A model generated the notes under the pieces. It worked only from the letters and a program-made list of their open reading frames with translations, was not told the DNA's origin and ran no database searches. Below, in pieces: positions 55,100 to 62,812 of a stretch of DNA of 64,000 nucleotides (positions within the stretch are counted from its first letter, which is position 1; each line of letters starts with the position of its first letter). The DNA comes from Actinopolymorpha cephalotaxi. Lineage in GTDB: Bacteria; Actinomycetota; Actinomycetes; Propionibacteriales; Actinopolymorphaceae. The DNA lies in contig NZ_JACBZA010000001.1 in NCBI RefSeq assembly GCF_013408535.1, positions 1,426,001-1,490,000 of the forward strand. Reading direction: 5' to 3'. A program made the position numbers and the translations under genes.

Positions 55100-55105
55100 T
55101 ACGGT
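55100..55105 (+). promoter_or_regulatory. -10 box of the sirtuin gene
   Basis: TACGGT followed by 7 nt and ATG 55113 suggests a leaderless transcript. This box also supports 55113 over upstream in-frame starts. Confidence 0.5.
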
Positions 55106-55112
55106 CGGTGGC

Positions 55113-55910
55113 ATGGCGGCTGGCGGCGGGTCCGGTGGTGTCTTCGAGGACGACCGCTCCGTGGGCGCCTGGCTGCGTACGGCCGGCACAGTCACCGTCC
55201 TCACCGGCGCCGGGATCTCCACCGACTCCGGCATCCCGGACTTCCGCGGCCCGAACGGCGTGTGGACCCGGGACCCGAAGGCCGAGCGCCTGTCCACTCT
55301 GCAGGACTACCTCGCCGACCCCGGCCTGCGCGCCGAGGCGTGGCGCCGCCGACTCGACCACCCGGCCTGGTCGGCCCGGCCCAACCCCGCCCACACCGCA
55401 CTTGCCCGGCTGGAGGAAGCCGACCTGGTGGCCGCGGTCGTCACGCAGAACATCGACGGGCTGCACCAGCGCGCGGGGTCGCGGCGGGTGATCGAGATCC
55501 ACGGCACGATCTGGTGGGTGACCTGCGTGGACTGCGGGCTTCGTACGCCCATGCGCGACGTGCTGGCCCGGGTGGAGACCGGCGAGGCGGACCCGCGCTG
55601 CCTGCGCTGAGGCGGCATCCAGAAGTCGGCGACGATCTCGTTCGGGGAGTCGCTGGACCGCGCGGTGCTGCTGGCCGCGCAGGAGGCGGCCCGCGCGTGT
55701 GACCTGCTGCTCGCGATCGGTACGTCGCTGCAGGTCCACCCGGCGGCCGGCCTGTGCGACGTCGCGCTGCGGGCGGGTGCCCGGCTGGTCGTGGTCAACG
55801 CCCAGCCGACGCCGTACGACGACGTGGCGTCGGCGGTCCTGCGTACTCCCATCGGCGAGGTGCTGCCCCGGCTGGCCGACGAGGCGACCGGCCACCCGGA
55901 GCTCTCGTAG
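55113..55910 (+). CDS. Sir2-family NAD-dependent deacylase with an in-frame TGA at a zinc-ligand position
   Basis: The NAD-binding and catalytic parts are intact: VLTGAGISTDSGIPDFRGPNGVWT, VVTQNIDGLHQRAG and catalytic His130 in IEIHGTIWW. The zinc module has Cys138, Cys141 and Cys163, but codon 166 (55608-55610) is TGA where the fourth Cys belongs (R-C-L-R-[TGA]-G-G-I-Q-K-S). The frame continues without damage through ISFGESLD, LLLAIGTSLQVHPAAGL and VVVNAQPTPYDD to TAG at 55908. Read through, the product is 265 residues, normal for the family. Either TGA encodes selenocysteine or a C-to-A change has truncated the protein at 165 residues. The two cannot be separated from this window. Confidence 0.85.
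55629..55653 (+). other. Possible SECIS-like stem-loop after the sirtuin TGA
   Basis: GCGA (55629-55632) pairs with TCGC (55650-55653), and CTC (55637-55639) with GAG (55647-55649). The left side has a CGAT bulge and the apical loop is GTTCGGG. The loop begins 29 nt after the TGA with a G in first position, within the geometry described for bacterial SECIS elements. The stem is short, and such structures arise easily by chance in GC-rich DNA. Confidence 0.25.
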
Positions 55911-56032
55911 AAAGTCCTGGGACGGCCTGTCGGAGGGATGGCCTAGGGTTCGACCCGCCTCGGAAGATCGCGACAGAAGATCGCAACAGAAGAGGCGGCT
56001 GAAGTGACCCGGACGGACCCCAGGGAGCGCCC

Positions 56033-57382
56033 ATGACGCACGCCGTGCCCTCGAGCCGACGCCCGACGCCCGCACAGCTGGCCTGGCAGCGCGCCGGGAT
56101 GGGGATGTTCTGCCACTTCGGCATCAACACGTTCTTCGACAAGGAGTGGAGCGACGGCACGCTGCCGCCCTCGGGGTTCGCGCCCACCGACCTGGACGCG
56201 CGGCAGTGGGTGGACACCGCTGTCGACGCCGGCATGCGCTATGTCGTGCTCACCGCCAAGCACCACGACGGCTTCTGCCTGTGGCCGACCGACACCACCG
56301 ACTACTCCGTCCGGTCCTCGCCGTGGCGGGGCGGGCGCGGCGACGTCGTCGAGGAGCTCGCCCAGGCCTGCCGGGACGCGGGGCTCGGCCTCGGGCTCTA
56401 CCTGTCGCCCTGGGACCGCAACGCCGCCTGTTACGCCGACCCGGCCGCCTACGACGACTTCTACGTCCGCCAGCTGACCGAGCTCTGCACGCGGTACGGC
56501 CCGTTGTTCGAGGTGTGGTTCGACGGCGCCGGCTCCGAGGGCCGGGTCTACGACTGGGACCGGATCATGGACGTGCTCGACCGGCACCAGCCGGACGCGA
56601 TGGTGTTCAACATGGGCCGCCCCACCATCCGCTGGGTGGGCAACGAGGACGGGCTGGCCGCCGACCCGTGTGAGTACGTCGTCTCCGCGGTCGACGGCGA
56701 CACCGGCAGCGAGGGCGGTGACCGGGCATGGCTCGGCGAGGGTCGCTACCTGCCGCCGGAGTGTGACGTACCGATCCGGCGGCACTGGTTCTGGCAGTCC
56801 GACGACCTGGCGACGCTGAAGAGCCTGGAGCACCTGCTGGCGATCCACCAACGCTCGGTGGGGCTCGGCGCCGGCCTGCTGCTGAACGTCCCGCCGGACC
56901 GGCGTGGGCTGCTGGACGACCACGACCGTGCTCGGCTGGGCGAGTTCGGTGCGGAGCTGCGACGCCGCTTCGGGTCCGGGCGGCCGGGTGTGCTGACCGC
57001 CGAGCCGGACCCGACGACACGTTCGGGGGCGCCGACGGACGCGGGCACGACGGACGCGGTCACGACGGTGGTCCGGGTCGACCTCGGTGCGCGGATGTCG
57101 TTCGACCACGTGGTTCTCGGTGAGGATCTCGCGGCCGGGCAGCACGTCACCGCGCACGAGGTGCTCGTCGACGGGACGGTGGTGGCGGCCGGCGGCACCA
57201 TCGGGGTACGCCGGATTCATCCCTTCGGCGAGGTGACTGCCGATCGGCTGGAGATCCGGCTCACGGGAGCCGGCGCCGCGCTGGCGGAGGTCACCGCGCA
57301 CCGGACCGGAGTGACCCGGGCGCCGGACCTGGAGGAGCAACCGGACTTCTCCGCGGAGAAGGTGGACGCGCCGGCGACCTGA
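56033..57382 (+). CDS. Alpha-L-fucosidase, GH29 family
   Basis: 449 residues, no signal peptide, so probably cytoplasmic. The TIM-barrel shows WQRAGMGMFCHFGINTFFDKEWSDG, YVVLTAKHHDGFCLWPTDTTDYSV, GLGLGLYLSPWDRN and LTELCTRYGPLFEVWFDGAG, whose Asp is the GH29 nucleophile position. A C-terminal beta-sandwich domain (about 330-445) ends the protein. It releases L-fucose from glycans or oligosaccharides. ATG 56033 has AGGGAG 4-9 nt upstream, and TAGGGT at 55944-55949 may be its promoter. It starts 122 nt after the sirtuin reading frame. Confidence 0.9.
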   Translation: MTHAVPSSRRPTPAQLAWQRAGMGMFCHFGINTFFDKEWSDGTLPPSGFAPTDLDARQWVDTAVDAGMRYVVLTAKHHDGFCLWPTDTTDYSVRSSPWRGGRGDVVEELAQACRDAGLGLGLYLSPWDRNAACYADPAAYDDFYVRQLTELCTRYGPLFEVWFDGAGSEGRVYDWDRIMDVLDRHQPDAMVFNMGRPTIRWVGNEDGLAADPCEYVVSAVDGDTGSEGGDRAWLGEGRYLPPECDVPIRRHWFWQSDDLATLKSLEHLLAIHQRSVGLGAGLLLNVPPDRRGLLDDHDRARLGEFGAELRRRFGSGRPGVLTAEPDPTTRSGAPTDAGTTDAVTTVVRVDLGARMSFDHVVLGEDLAAGQHVTAHEVLVDGTVVAAGGTIGVRRIHPFGEVTADRLEIRLTGAGAALAEVTAHRTGVTRAPDLEEQPDFSAEKVDAPAT

Positions 57383-57714
57383 CCGGTGGTCCGGCTCCGG
57401 AAAACCCGCTGGAGCCGGCAGGCCGGGCTCGGCATACTGGGCTCGGCACACGTGGCTGGGCACACGTGGCACGGACGAGAGCCGTCCGGGTGACCGGTGC
57501 ACGACACCGGCCGGGCGGCGTGAGCCGTCGGCAGCAGTCGACAACAACGACGTGAGCGAGAAGGGTCGAGCGATGCGGGTCGGACAGCGAGCTAGGTGCG
57601 CCGAGCTGGGCGCCGAGGTCCGTCTTCGCTGACTCCTCGACCGGCCCTCGGTCCGGCTCGGCGTGAACGCGATTCCCGTTCGCTCCGCCGATCTTCGAAG
57701 AACCGAGGCCTCTC
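57383..57714. other. Intergenic leader upstream of the alanyl-tRNA synthetase gene
   Basis: 332 bp. It has direct repeats of gggctcggca and ggcacacgtgg around 57427-57466, a possible 19-codon reading frame (57573-57632), and stems GACCG/CGGTC (about 57640-57654) and GAACG/CGTTC (about 57664-57680) before the start codon. No T-box sequence (AGGGTGGNACCGCG) is present. Confidence 0.5.
57573..57632 (+). CDS. Small upstream reading frame before alaS-like gene
   Basis: ATG 57573 follows AAGGG at 7-nt spacing and encodes 19 residues (MRVGQRARCAELGAEVRLR) ending 82 nt before the synthetase GTG. Three Ala and five Arg codons are included. A leader peptide that senses charged tRNA is conceivable, but the frame may also be accidental. 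Confidence 0.3.
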   Translation: MRVGQRARCAELGAEVRLR

Positions 57715-60528
57715 GTGCGCACCGTCGACATCCGCCGTACCTTCCTGAACTTCTTCACCGACCGCGACCATCAGGTCGTACCGTCCTCCTCCCTCGTCAC
57801 CGACGACCCCACCATGCTTTTCACCACCGCCGGCATGGTGCAGTTCAAGCCGTACTTCCTGAGGCTCTCCACCCCGCCCGCGACCCGGCTCACCTCGGCG
57901 CAGAAGTGCGTGCGGACCGTCGACATCGAAGGAATCGGGCACACCGACCGGCACACGACGTTCTTCGAGATGCTCGGCAACTTCTCCTTCGGCTCCTATG
58001 GACCGGACGAGGTGGTGCCGTGGGCGTACGAGTTCCTCACCGAACGCCTGGGCCTTGACCCCGGCCGGCTGTGGGCGACCGTCTACCGCGACGACGACGA
58101 GACCCCGGCCCGCTGGCAGCGGATCGGCATCCCGCCCGAACGCATCCAGCGGCTCGGCATGGCCGACAACTACTGGTCCACCGGCGGGCCCGGGCCGTGC
58201 GGGCCGTGCACGGAGATCTTCTACGACCGGGGCCCGGAGTTCGGCCGCGACGGCGGACCGGCCGCGGACCCCGACCGGTTCCTCGAGGTCTGGAACCTCG
58301 TGTTCATGCGGCACGTACGCGGCGAGGGCGGCACCGACGACGACTTCCCGATCGTCGGTGACCTGCCGCAGGCGTGCGTGGAGTCCGGGCTCGGCGTCGA
58401 ACGCGCGGCCGTGGTGCTGCAGGACGTACCCCACATCCACCGCACCGACGCGCTCCTGCCGGTGCTGTCGAGCGTGCTCGGCCAGGCGTCGGGATCACGC
58501 ACCCGGTCGCCGGAGCTGTCCGCGCGGATCGTCGTCGACCACGTGCGGGCGGCATCGTTCCTGCTGGCCGACGGCGTACTGCCCGGCCCGGACGGGCGTG
58601 GTTACGTGCTGCGCCGGCTGGTCCGCCGGGCGGTCCGGCACGCGCGTCTGCTCGGGGTCGAGTCGCCTGTGCTCGCCGACCTCGCCGACCAGGTGGTCGA
58701 CACACACATGGAGTCCTGGCCGGAGCTTTCCGGGCACCGCGCGCTGGTCCGGCAGGCGATCGCGCACGAGGAGGAGGCGTTCGGCCGGACACTGACGCAC
58801 GGCACCCGGCTGCTGGACACCGCGATCCGGCGGGCGAGGGCGGAGTCCGGAACACCGGAACCCTCGGGACCCTCGGGGTCCTTGGAGCCGGCGCGGACCG
58901 CGGGATCCTCGGGGCGGCGGCCCGCGCTGTCCGGCCGTACGGCGTTCGAACTCCACGACACCTACGGCTTCCCGGTCGACCTCACCGTCGAGGTGGCGGC
59001 GGAGGCGGGACTCACGGTCGACACCGACCGGTTCGCGGCGCTGATGGAGCACCAGCGTGAGCGGGCGCGGCAGGCGCGAACCTCGGCGTCCGGCGACGTC
59101 GACGTGCCCTACCGCGCGCTCGCCGAGCGACACGGGCCGACCCGGTTCGTCGGCTACGACCGCCACCAGGCGGACGGCACCGTGCTGGCGCTGGTGCGCG
59201 ACGGCCGCGAGCTCGCGGTGGCGACCGAGGGGGAGCGGTGCACGCTCGTCCTGGACCGCACGCCGATGTACGCGGAGTCCGGTGGCCAGGTCGGTGACAC
59301 CGGAACGATCCGGGTGGCGTCCGGTTCCGGGTCGCCGGGGCCGGACGGCGACACCAGCCTGCGGGTGCTGGACACCCGGCGTGGGCCCGGCGGCCTGCAC
59401 GTGCACGAGGTCGAGGTGGTCCACGGCGAACTCCGGCCGGGTGAGCCGGCTCAGTCGACCGTCGACGTGCGGCGCCGGCAGGCGACCGCGCGTTCGCACA
59501 GCGCGACGCACGTGCTGCACGCGGTTCTCCGGGAGCACCTCGGCGGCCACGCGCGCCAGCAGGGCTCTCTGGTGGCGCCGGGACGGCTGCGGTTCGACGT
59601 GTCGCACTTCGCGCCGCTGGACCCCGACCAGGTGCGCGCGGTCGAGGACGGGGTCAACCAGCGGCTGCTGGCCGATCCCGAGGTGCGCGTGTGGGAGACC
59701 AGCCAGGCCGAGGCGCGGGCCGCGGGTGCGATCGCGTTGTTCGGCGAGACGTACGGCGAGGTGGTCCGGGTCGTCGACATCGGCGACTTCTCCCGAGAGC
59801 TGTGCGGCGGCACGCACGTCGGGCACGCGAGCGCGGCGGGGCCGGTACGGATCGTGGGAGAGTCCTCCGTCGGTGCCGGGGTACGCCGGCTGGAGGCGCT
59901 GACCGGCGTGGACGCGCTGCGGTACGCCGACCACGAACACCGGCTGCTGGAACAGATCCAGGACCTGCTCGGCGGGTCCGGCGGGTCCGGTCGGTCAGGC
60001 TCCGGCGCGTCGGGGGACCGGATCCTCGACCAGCTCCGGCGGCGGCTCACAGATCTCGCCGACGCCGAACGGGAGCTCGGCAAGCGCCGCCGGGCGGACC
60101 TGCTGGCGGGTGCGGACCGGCTGGTGAGCAGGCGCCGGGACACCGCGTCCGGCGGCTGGCTGGTGGCGAGCCGGGTGGACGAGCCCGGCGGTGTCGATGC
60201 GGGCGGTGTGGACTCGCGTGACGTCGACCTCCGGGAGCTTGCGCAGGCGGTGCTGGAACGCGGTCCGCGGGACCGGCCCGGCGGCGTCGTCCTCGCTCGC
60301 GCGTACGACGGCAGGGCGCAGCTGGTGCTGGCGGTCGACCCGTCGTCGGCGGGTCGCGGCACCGCCAAGGAGCTGTTGACACCGGCCGGTCGCGCGATCG
60401 GCGGGGGCGCGGGCGGCAACGGTTCGTTCGCGCACGCGGGTGGCCGCGACGTCGAGCGGCTGGACACCGCGCTCGCGCTGGCGGCCGACCGGCTGACCGA
60501 GCACCTCGACGCGACCGCCGGAGCCTGA
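57715..60528 (+). CDS. alaS: Alanyl-tRNA synthetase (probable second or atypical copy)
   Basis: 937 residues with all domains. Catalytic domain: FLNFFTDRDHQVVPSSSLVTDDPTMLFTTAGMVQFKPYFL, QKCVRTVDIEGIGHTDRHTTFFEMLGNFSFGSYG, GGPGPCGPCTEIFYD. Editing domain: HSATH near 593-597 and CGGTH near 696-700, the Zn ligands. A C-Ala/DHHA1 domain ends GGGAGGNGSFAHAGGRDVERLDTAL. Low-complexity insertions occur at nt 58852-58930 (Pro/Ser/Gly) and 59968-60015 (Gly/Ser). The usual alaS-ruvX-mltG neighbours are absent, and the N-terminal residues look unlike common actinobacterial AlaRS. A horizontally acquired or resistance-type paralog is suspected. GTG 57715 has GAGG 6-7 nt upstream. Confidence 0.88.
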   Translation: MRTVDIRRTFLNFFTDRDHQVVPSSSLVTDDPTMLFTTAGMVQFKPYFLRLSTPPATRLTSAQKCVRTVDIEGIGHTDRHTTFFEMLGNFSFGSYGPDEVVPWAYEFLTERLGLDPGRLWATVYRDDDETPARWQRIGIPPERIQRLGMADNYWSTGGPGPCGPCTEIFYDRGPEFGRDGGPAADPDRFLEVWNLVFMRHVRGEGGTDDDFPIVGDLPQACVESGLGVERAAVVLQDVPHIHRTDALLPVLSSVLGQASGSRTRSPELSARIVVDHVRAASFLLADGVLPGPDGRGYVLRRLVRRAVRHARLLGVESPVLADLADQVVDTHMESWPELSGHRALVRQAIAHEEEAFGRTLTHGTRLLDTAIRRARAESGTPEPSGPSGSLEPARTAGSSGRRPALSGRTAFELHDTYGFPVDLTVEVAAEAGLTVDTDRFAALMEHQRERARQARTSASGDVDVPYRALAERHGPTRFVGYDRHQADGTVLALVRDGRELAVATEGERCTLVLDRTPMYAESGGQVGDTGTIRVASGSGSPGPDGDTSLRVLDTRRGPGGLHVHEVEVVHGELRPGEPAQSTVDVRRRQATARSHSATHVLHAVLREHLGGHARQQGSLVAPGRLRFDVSHFAPLDPDQVRAVEDGVNQRLLADPEVRVWETSQAEARAAGAIALFGETYGEVVRVVDIGDFSRELCGGTHVGHASAAGPVRIVGESSVGAGVRRLEALTGVDALRYADHEHRLLEQIQDLLGGSGGSGRSGSGASGDRILDQLRRRLTDLADAERELGKRRRADLLAGADRLVSRRRDTASGGWLVASRVDEPGGVDAGGVDSRDVDLRELAQAVLERGPRDRPGGVVLARAYDGRAQLVLAVDPSSAGRGTAKELLTPAGRAIGGGAGGNGSFAHAGGRDVERLDTALALAADRLTEHLDATAGA

Positions 60529-60556
60529 CCGCCGCGGGGTTCGCGGAGTTTTCCCA

Positions 60557-60604
60557 AGCTGGGAAGACTTGTGGGTGCCATAGGCCCCATAAGTCTTCCC
60601 AGCT
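60557..60604. terminator. Strong stem-loop IR1 after the alaS-like gene
   Basis: AGCTGGGAAGACTT (60557-60570) and AAGTCTTCCCAGCT (60591-60604) are perfect 14-bp arms. In RNA the stem extends by about five more pairs (one G-U) around loop tgccataggc. It lies 28 bp after the gene and probably ends its transcript, although no T-tract follows. Confidence 0.7.
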
Positions 60605-60621
60605 CGTCCCGATCCCAGGTC

Positions 60622-60639
60622 GTTCCTCCGCGGAAGAAC
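60622..60639. repeat. Palindrome copy A (GTTCCTCCGCGGAAGAAC)
   Basis: An 18-bp palindrome with one mismatch. Its core TCCGCGGA and arms match copies B and C downstream (consensus TTCTTCCGCGGAAGAA). It could be a protein-binding site or a short repeated element. Confidence 0.7.
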
Positions 60640-60713
60640 GCCGAGGACAAGGCGACAGGCGCCAGGGTCGTGCGGGGGGCGACGCGAAGCGAACGGGCCG
60701 ATGCCTGGCGAAC

Positions 60714-60753
60714 GTGAAGAGTCCGGGTGGTCAGAGCCACCCTCACTCTTCAC
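60714..60753. repeat. Stem-loop IR2
   Basis: GTGAAGAGT (60714-60722) pairs with ACTCTTCAC (60745-60753), and inside it GGGTGG (60725-60730) pairs with CCACCC (60737-60742). The interior 2x2 mismatch and 6-nt loop give a 40-nt hairpin on either strand. Confidence 0.8.
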
Positions 60754-60784
60754 ACTCTCGCCTCGACCTGGCCCGCCGCGGCGA

Positions 60785-60830
60785 AGCGTGAAGACGACCG
60801 GTGCCCAGGACCACCGCCGGTCTTCACGCT
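60785..60830. repeat. Stem-loop IR3
   Basis: AGCGTGAA (60785-60792) pairs with TTCACGCT (60823-60830) and GACCGG (60796-60801) with CCGGTC (60817-60822), with a 3-nt bulge. The outer arm shares CGTGAAGA with IR2, suggesting a common origin. Confidence 0.8.
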
Positions 60831-60889
60831 TGCCCGGGCTACCGGACGTCCTCGGAAAAGCCGGCACTCACAAGGGATCGGAGTGGCGG

Positions 60890-60907
60890 ATTCTTCCGCG
60901 GAAAAAG
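60890..60907. repeat. Palindrome copy B (ATTCTTCCGCGGAAAAAG)
   Basis: The left half is identical to copy C; the right half is degraded at two or three positions. It lies 27 bp before copy C. Confidence 0.65.
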
Positions 60908-60933
60908 GGCGGAGGCCGTTCGGCGGCACGAGC

Positions 60934-60951
60934 ATTCTTCCGCGGAAGAAT
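60934..60951. repeat. Palindrome copy C (ATTCTTCCGCGGAAGAAT)
   Basis: A perfect 18-bp palindrome 24 bp after the stop of the GH15 gene (minus strand). As RNA it could form a 7-bp stem with loop CGCG, so it may also act as a weak terminator for that gene. Confidence 0.75.
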
Positions 60952-60974
60952 CCTGGACGTCCCGAGCCCGGAGC

Positions 60975-62792
60975 TCATTCCTGCGAGGCGGCGTGGTTCG
61001 GGTCGCTGCGCACCGGGGTGCCGCCGTCCAGGTGCAGGGCCGAGTTGATCAGCGCGATGTGGCTGTACGCCTGCGGGAAGTTGCCCACCATCCGGCGGTG
61101 GCGCGGGTCGTACTCCTCCGAGAGCAGTCCGACGTCGTTGCGCAGGTCCAGCAGCCGGCAGAACAGGTCGCATGCCTCGCGCGTACGCCCGATCATCGCC
61201 AGGTCGTCGGCCAGCCAGAACGTGCACGCGAGGAAGGTCCCCTCGGTCCCGGGCATCCCGTCGGTGCCGCGCCGGCCGCCCTCGTCACTGGGGTAGCGCA
61301 TCACCAGCCCGTCGCGGGTGAGCTCGCGCTGCACGGCCTCGATGGTGCCCACCACGCGCGGGTCGTCCGGCGGCAGGAAGCCGACCTGTGGGATCAGCAG
61401 CAGCGCGGCGTCCACGTCGCGGGAACCGAACGACTGGGTGAAGGTGTTGCGGTCGGCGTCGTACCCCTTGGCGCACACCTCGCGGTGGATCTCGTCCCGG
61501 ACGGCGCGCCACTTCCCGACCGGGCCGCGCACCCCGTACTCCTCGACCGCCCTCACCGCGCGGTCCATCGCCACCCAGGCCATCACCTTGGAATGGGTGA
61601 ACGGCCGGCGCGGACCGCGTACCTCCCAGATCCCCTCGTCGTGGTCGTGCCAGTGCTCACTGAGGTGGGAGATCAGCACCGCCTGCAGCGACCACGACTC
61701 CTCGTGCGGGTCGAGCCCGGCCTGGCGGGCCAGCGCGAGGGCGTCGATCACCTCGCCGTACACGTCCAGCTGGAGTTGGTCGACCGCCAGGTTGCCGACC
61801 CGGACGGGGCGGGAGTCCTCGTAGCCGGAAAGCCACGGCAGGTCGTACTCCAGCAGCCGGCGCTCACCGGCCACGCCGTACATGATCTGCAGGTCGGCCG
61901 GAGATCCGGCCACCGCGCGCAGCAGCCACTGGCGCCACGCGGCCGCCTCCTCGTCGTACCCGCTGCGGATCAGCGCGGACAACGTCATGGTGGCGTCGCG
62001 CAGCCAGCAGTAGCGGTAGTCCCAGTTGCGGCTGCCGCCGATGTCCTCGGGTAGCGAGGTGGTGGCCGCGGCCACGATCCCGCCGGTCGGCTCGTACGTC
62101 AGCGCCTTCAATGTCAGCAGCGAACGCTGCACCGCCTCCCGCCACGGGCCGGCGTAGATGGACTGCCCCGACCACGCCTTCCACAGCGCCTCGGTGTGGG
62201 CGAGTTCCTCGTCGGCGTCGACCGGGGTCGGCGGCGGCAGGTGGGAGGGATGCCAGGTGAGTACGAACCGCACCCGGTCGTTCGCGCACACCTCGAAGTC
62301 GGAGTACGTCGCGAAGTCCCGCCCGTACGTGGGTACGTCGGAGCGCAGCCAGACCGCGTCCGGACCGGCGACCGCGGCGATCTGCTGGTCGATCTTGCGG
62401 ACCCACGGGACGACGGTGCCGTAGTCGAAGCGCAGCCGCAGGCAGCTGCGCATCGGCACCCGCCCGGAGATGCCCTCGACGATGCGCACGATGTCGGGCG
62501 CCTGGTGCCGGGGCGGCATGAAGTCGATCACCCGGACCGCACCCTCGGGGACCTCCCACTCGGTCTCCAGGACCAGCGTGTCGCCTCGGTAGCGCCGCCG
62601 GGCCGCACGCGCCGAGCCGCCGCGGGGAGCGACCGTCCAGTGGCCGTTGTCCGCCTCGCCGAGCAGGGCGGCGAAGCACGCGCCGGAGTCGAAGCGGGGG
62701 AAGCACAGCCAGTCGATGGAGCCGGACCTGCTGACCAGGGCGGCGGTCTGCATGTCGCCGACGATGGCGTAGTCCTCGATGGGTGCCGCCAT
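60975..62792 (-). CDS. Glycoside hydrolase family 15 protein (trehalase/glucoamylase type)
   Basis: 605 residues. The N-terminal domain begins APIEDYAIVGDMQTAALVSRSGSIDWLCFPRFDSGACFAALLG. The catalytic (alpha/alpha)6 barrel has GSRNWDYRYCWLRDATMTLSALIRSGY, WLSGYEDSRPVRVGNLAVDQLQLDVYGEVIDAL, GIWEVRGPRRPFTHSKVMAWVAMDRAV (catalytic Glu position) and GLLSEEYDPRHRRMVGNFPQAYSHIALINSAL (second Glu). This is the actinobacterial group that includes mycobacterial GH15 trehalase; trehalose is the likely substrate. ATG 62792 is preferred over GTG 62798 because GAGGAG is correctly spaced. No signal peptide. Confidence 0.92.
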   Translation of the reverse strand: MAAPIEDYAIVGDMQTAALVSRSGSIDWLCFPRFDSGACFAALLGEADNGHWTVAPRGGSARAARRRYRGDTLVLETEWEVPEGAVRVIDFMPPRHQAPDIVRIVEGISGRVPMRSCLRLRFDYGTVVPWVRKIDQQIAAVAGPDAVWLRSDVPTYGRDFATYSDFEVCANDRVRFVLTWHPSHLPPPTPVDADEELAHTEALWKAWSGQSIYAGPWREAVQRSLLTLKALTYEPTGGIVAAATTSLPEDIGGSRNWDYRYCWLRDATMTLSALIRSGYDEEAAAWRQWLLRAVAGSPADLQIMYGVAGERRLLEYDLPWLSGYEDSRPVRVGNLAVDQLQLDVYGEVIDALALARQAGLDPHEESWSLQAVLISHLSEHWHDHDEGIWEVRGPRRPFTHSKVMAWVAMDRAVRAVEEYGVRGPVGKWRAVRDEIHREVCAKGYDADRNTFTQSFGSRDVDAALLLIPQVGFLPPDDPRVVGTIEAVQRELTRDGLVMRYPSDEGGRRGTDGMPGTEGTFLACTFWLADDLAMIGRTREACDLFCRLLDLRNDVGLLSEEYDPRHRRMVGNFPQAYSHIALINSALHLDGGTPVRSDPNHAASQE

Positions 62793-62812
62793 GCCCACGC
62801 TCCTCACCGCCG

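Noticed and set aside
55113-55910. Two separate genes (truncated sirtuin plus a small Rossmann-type protein starting at 55665)
   Set aside because: The two parts are in the same frame, join with no missing residues, and together make one normal-length Sir2 protein. Only one codon (TGA) separates them.
57383-57714. T-box riboswitch for the alanyl-tRNA synthetase gene
   Set aside because: No T-box sequence, no Stem I-like long hairpin and no clear antiterminator were found.
60529-60974. Protein-coding gene in the intergenic repeat block
   Set aside because: Open frames exist on both strands, but they simply read through the inverted repeats, have no family resemblance and lack good ribosome sites.
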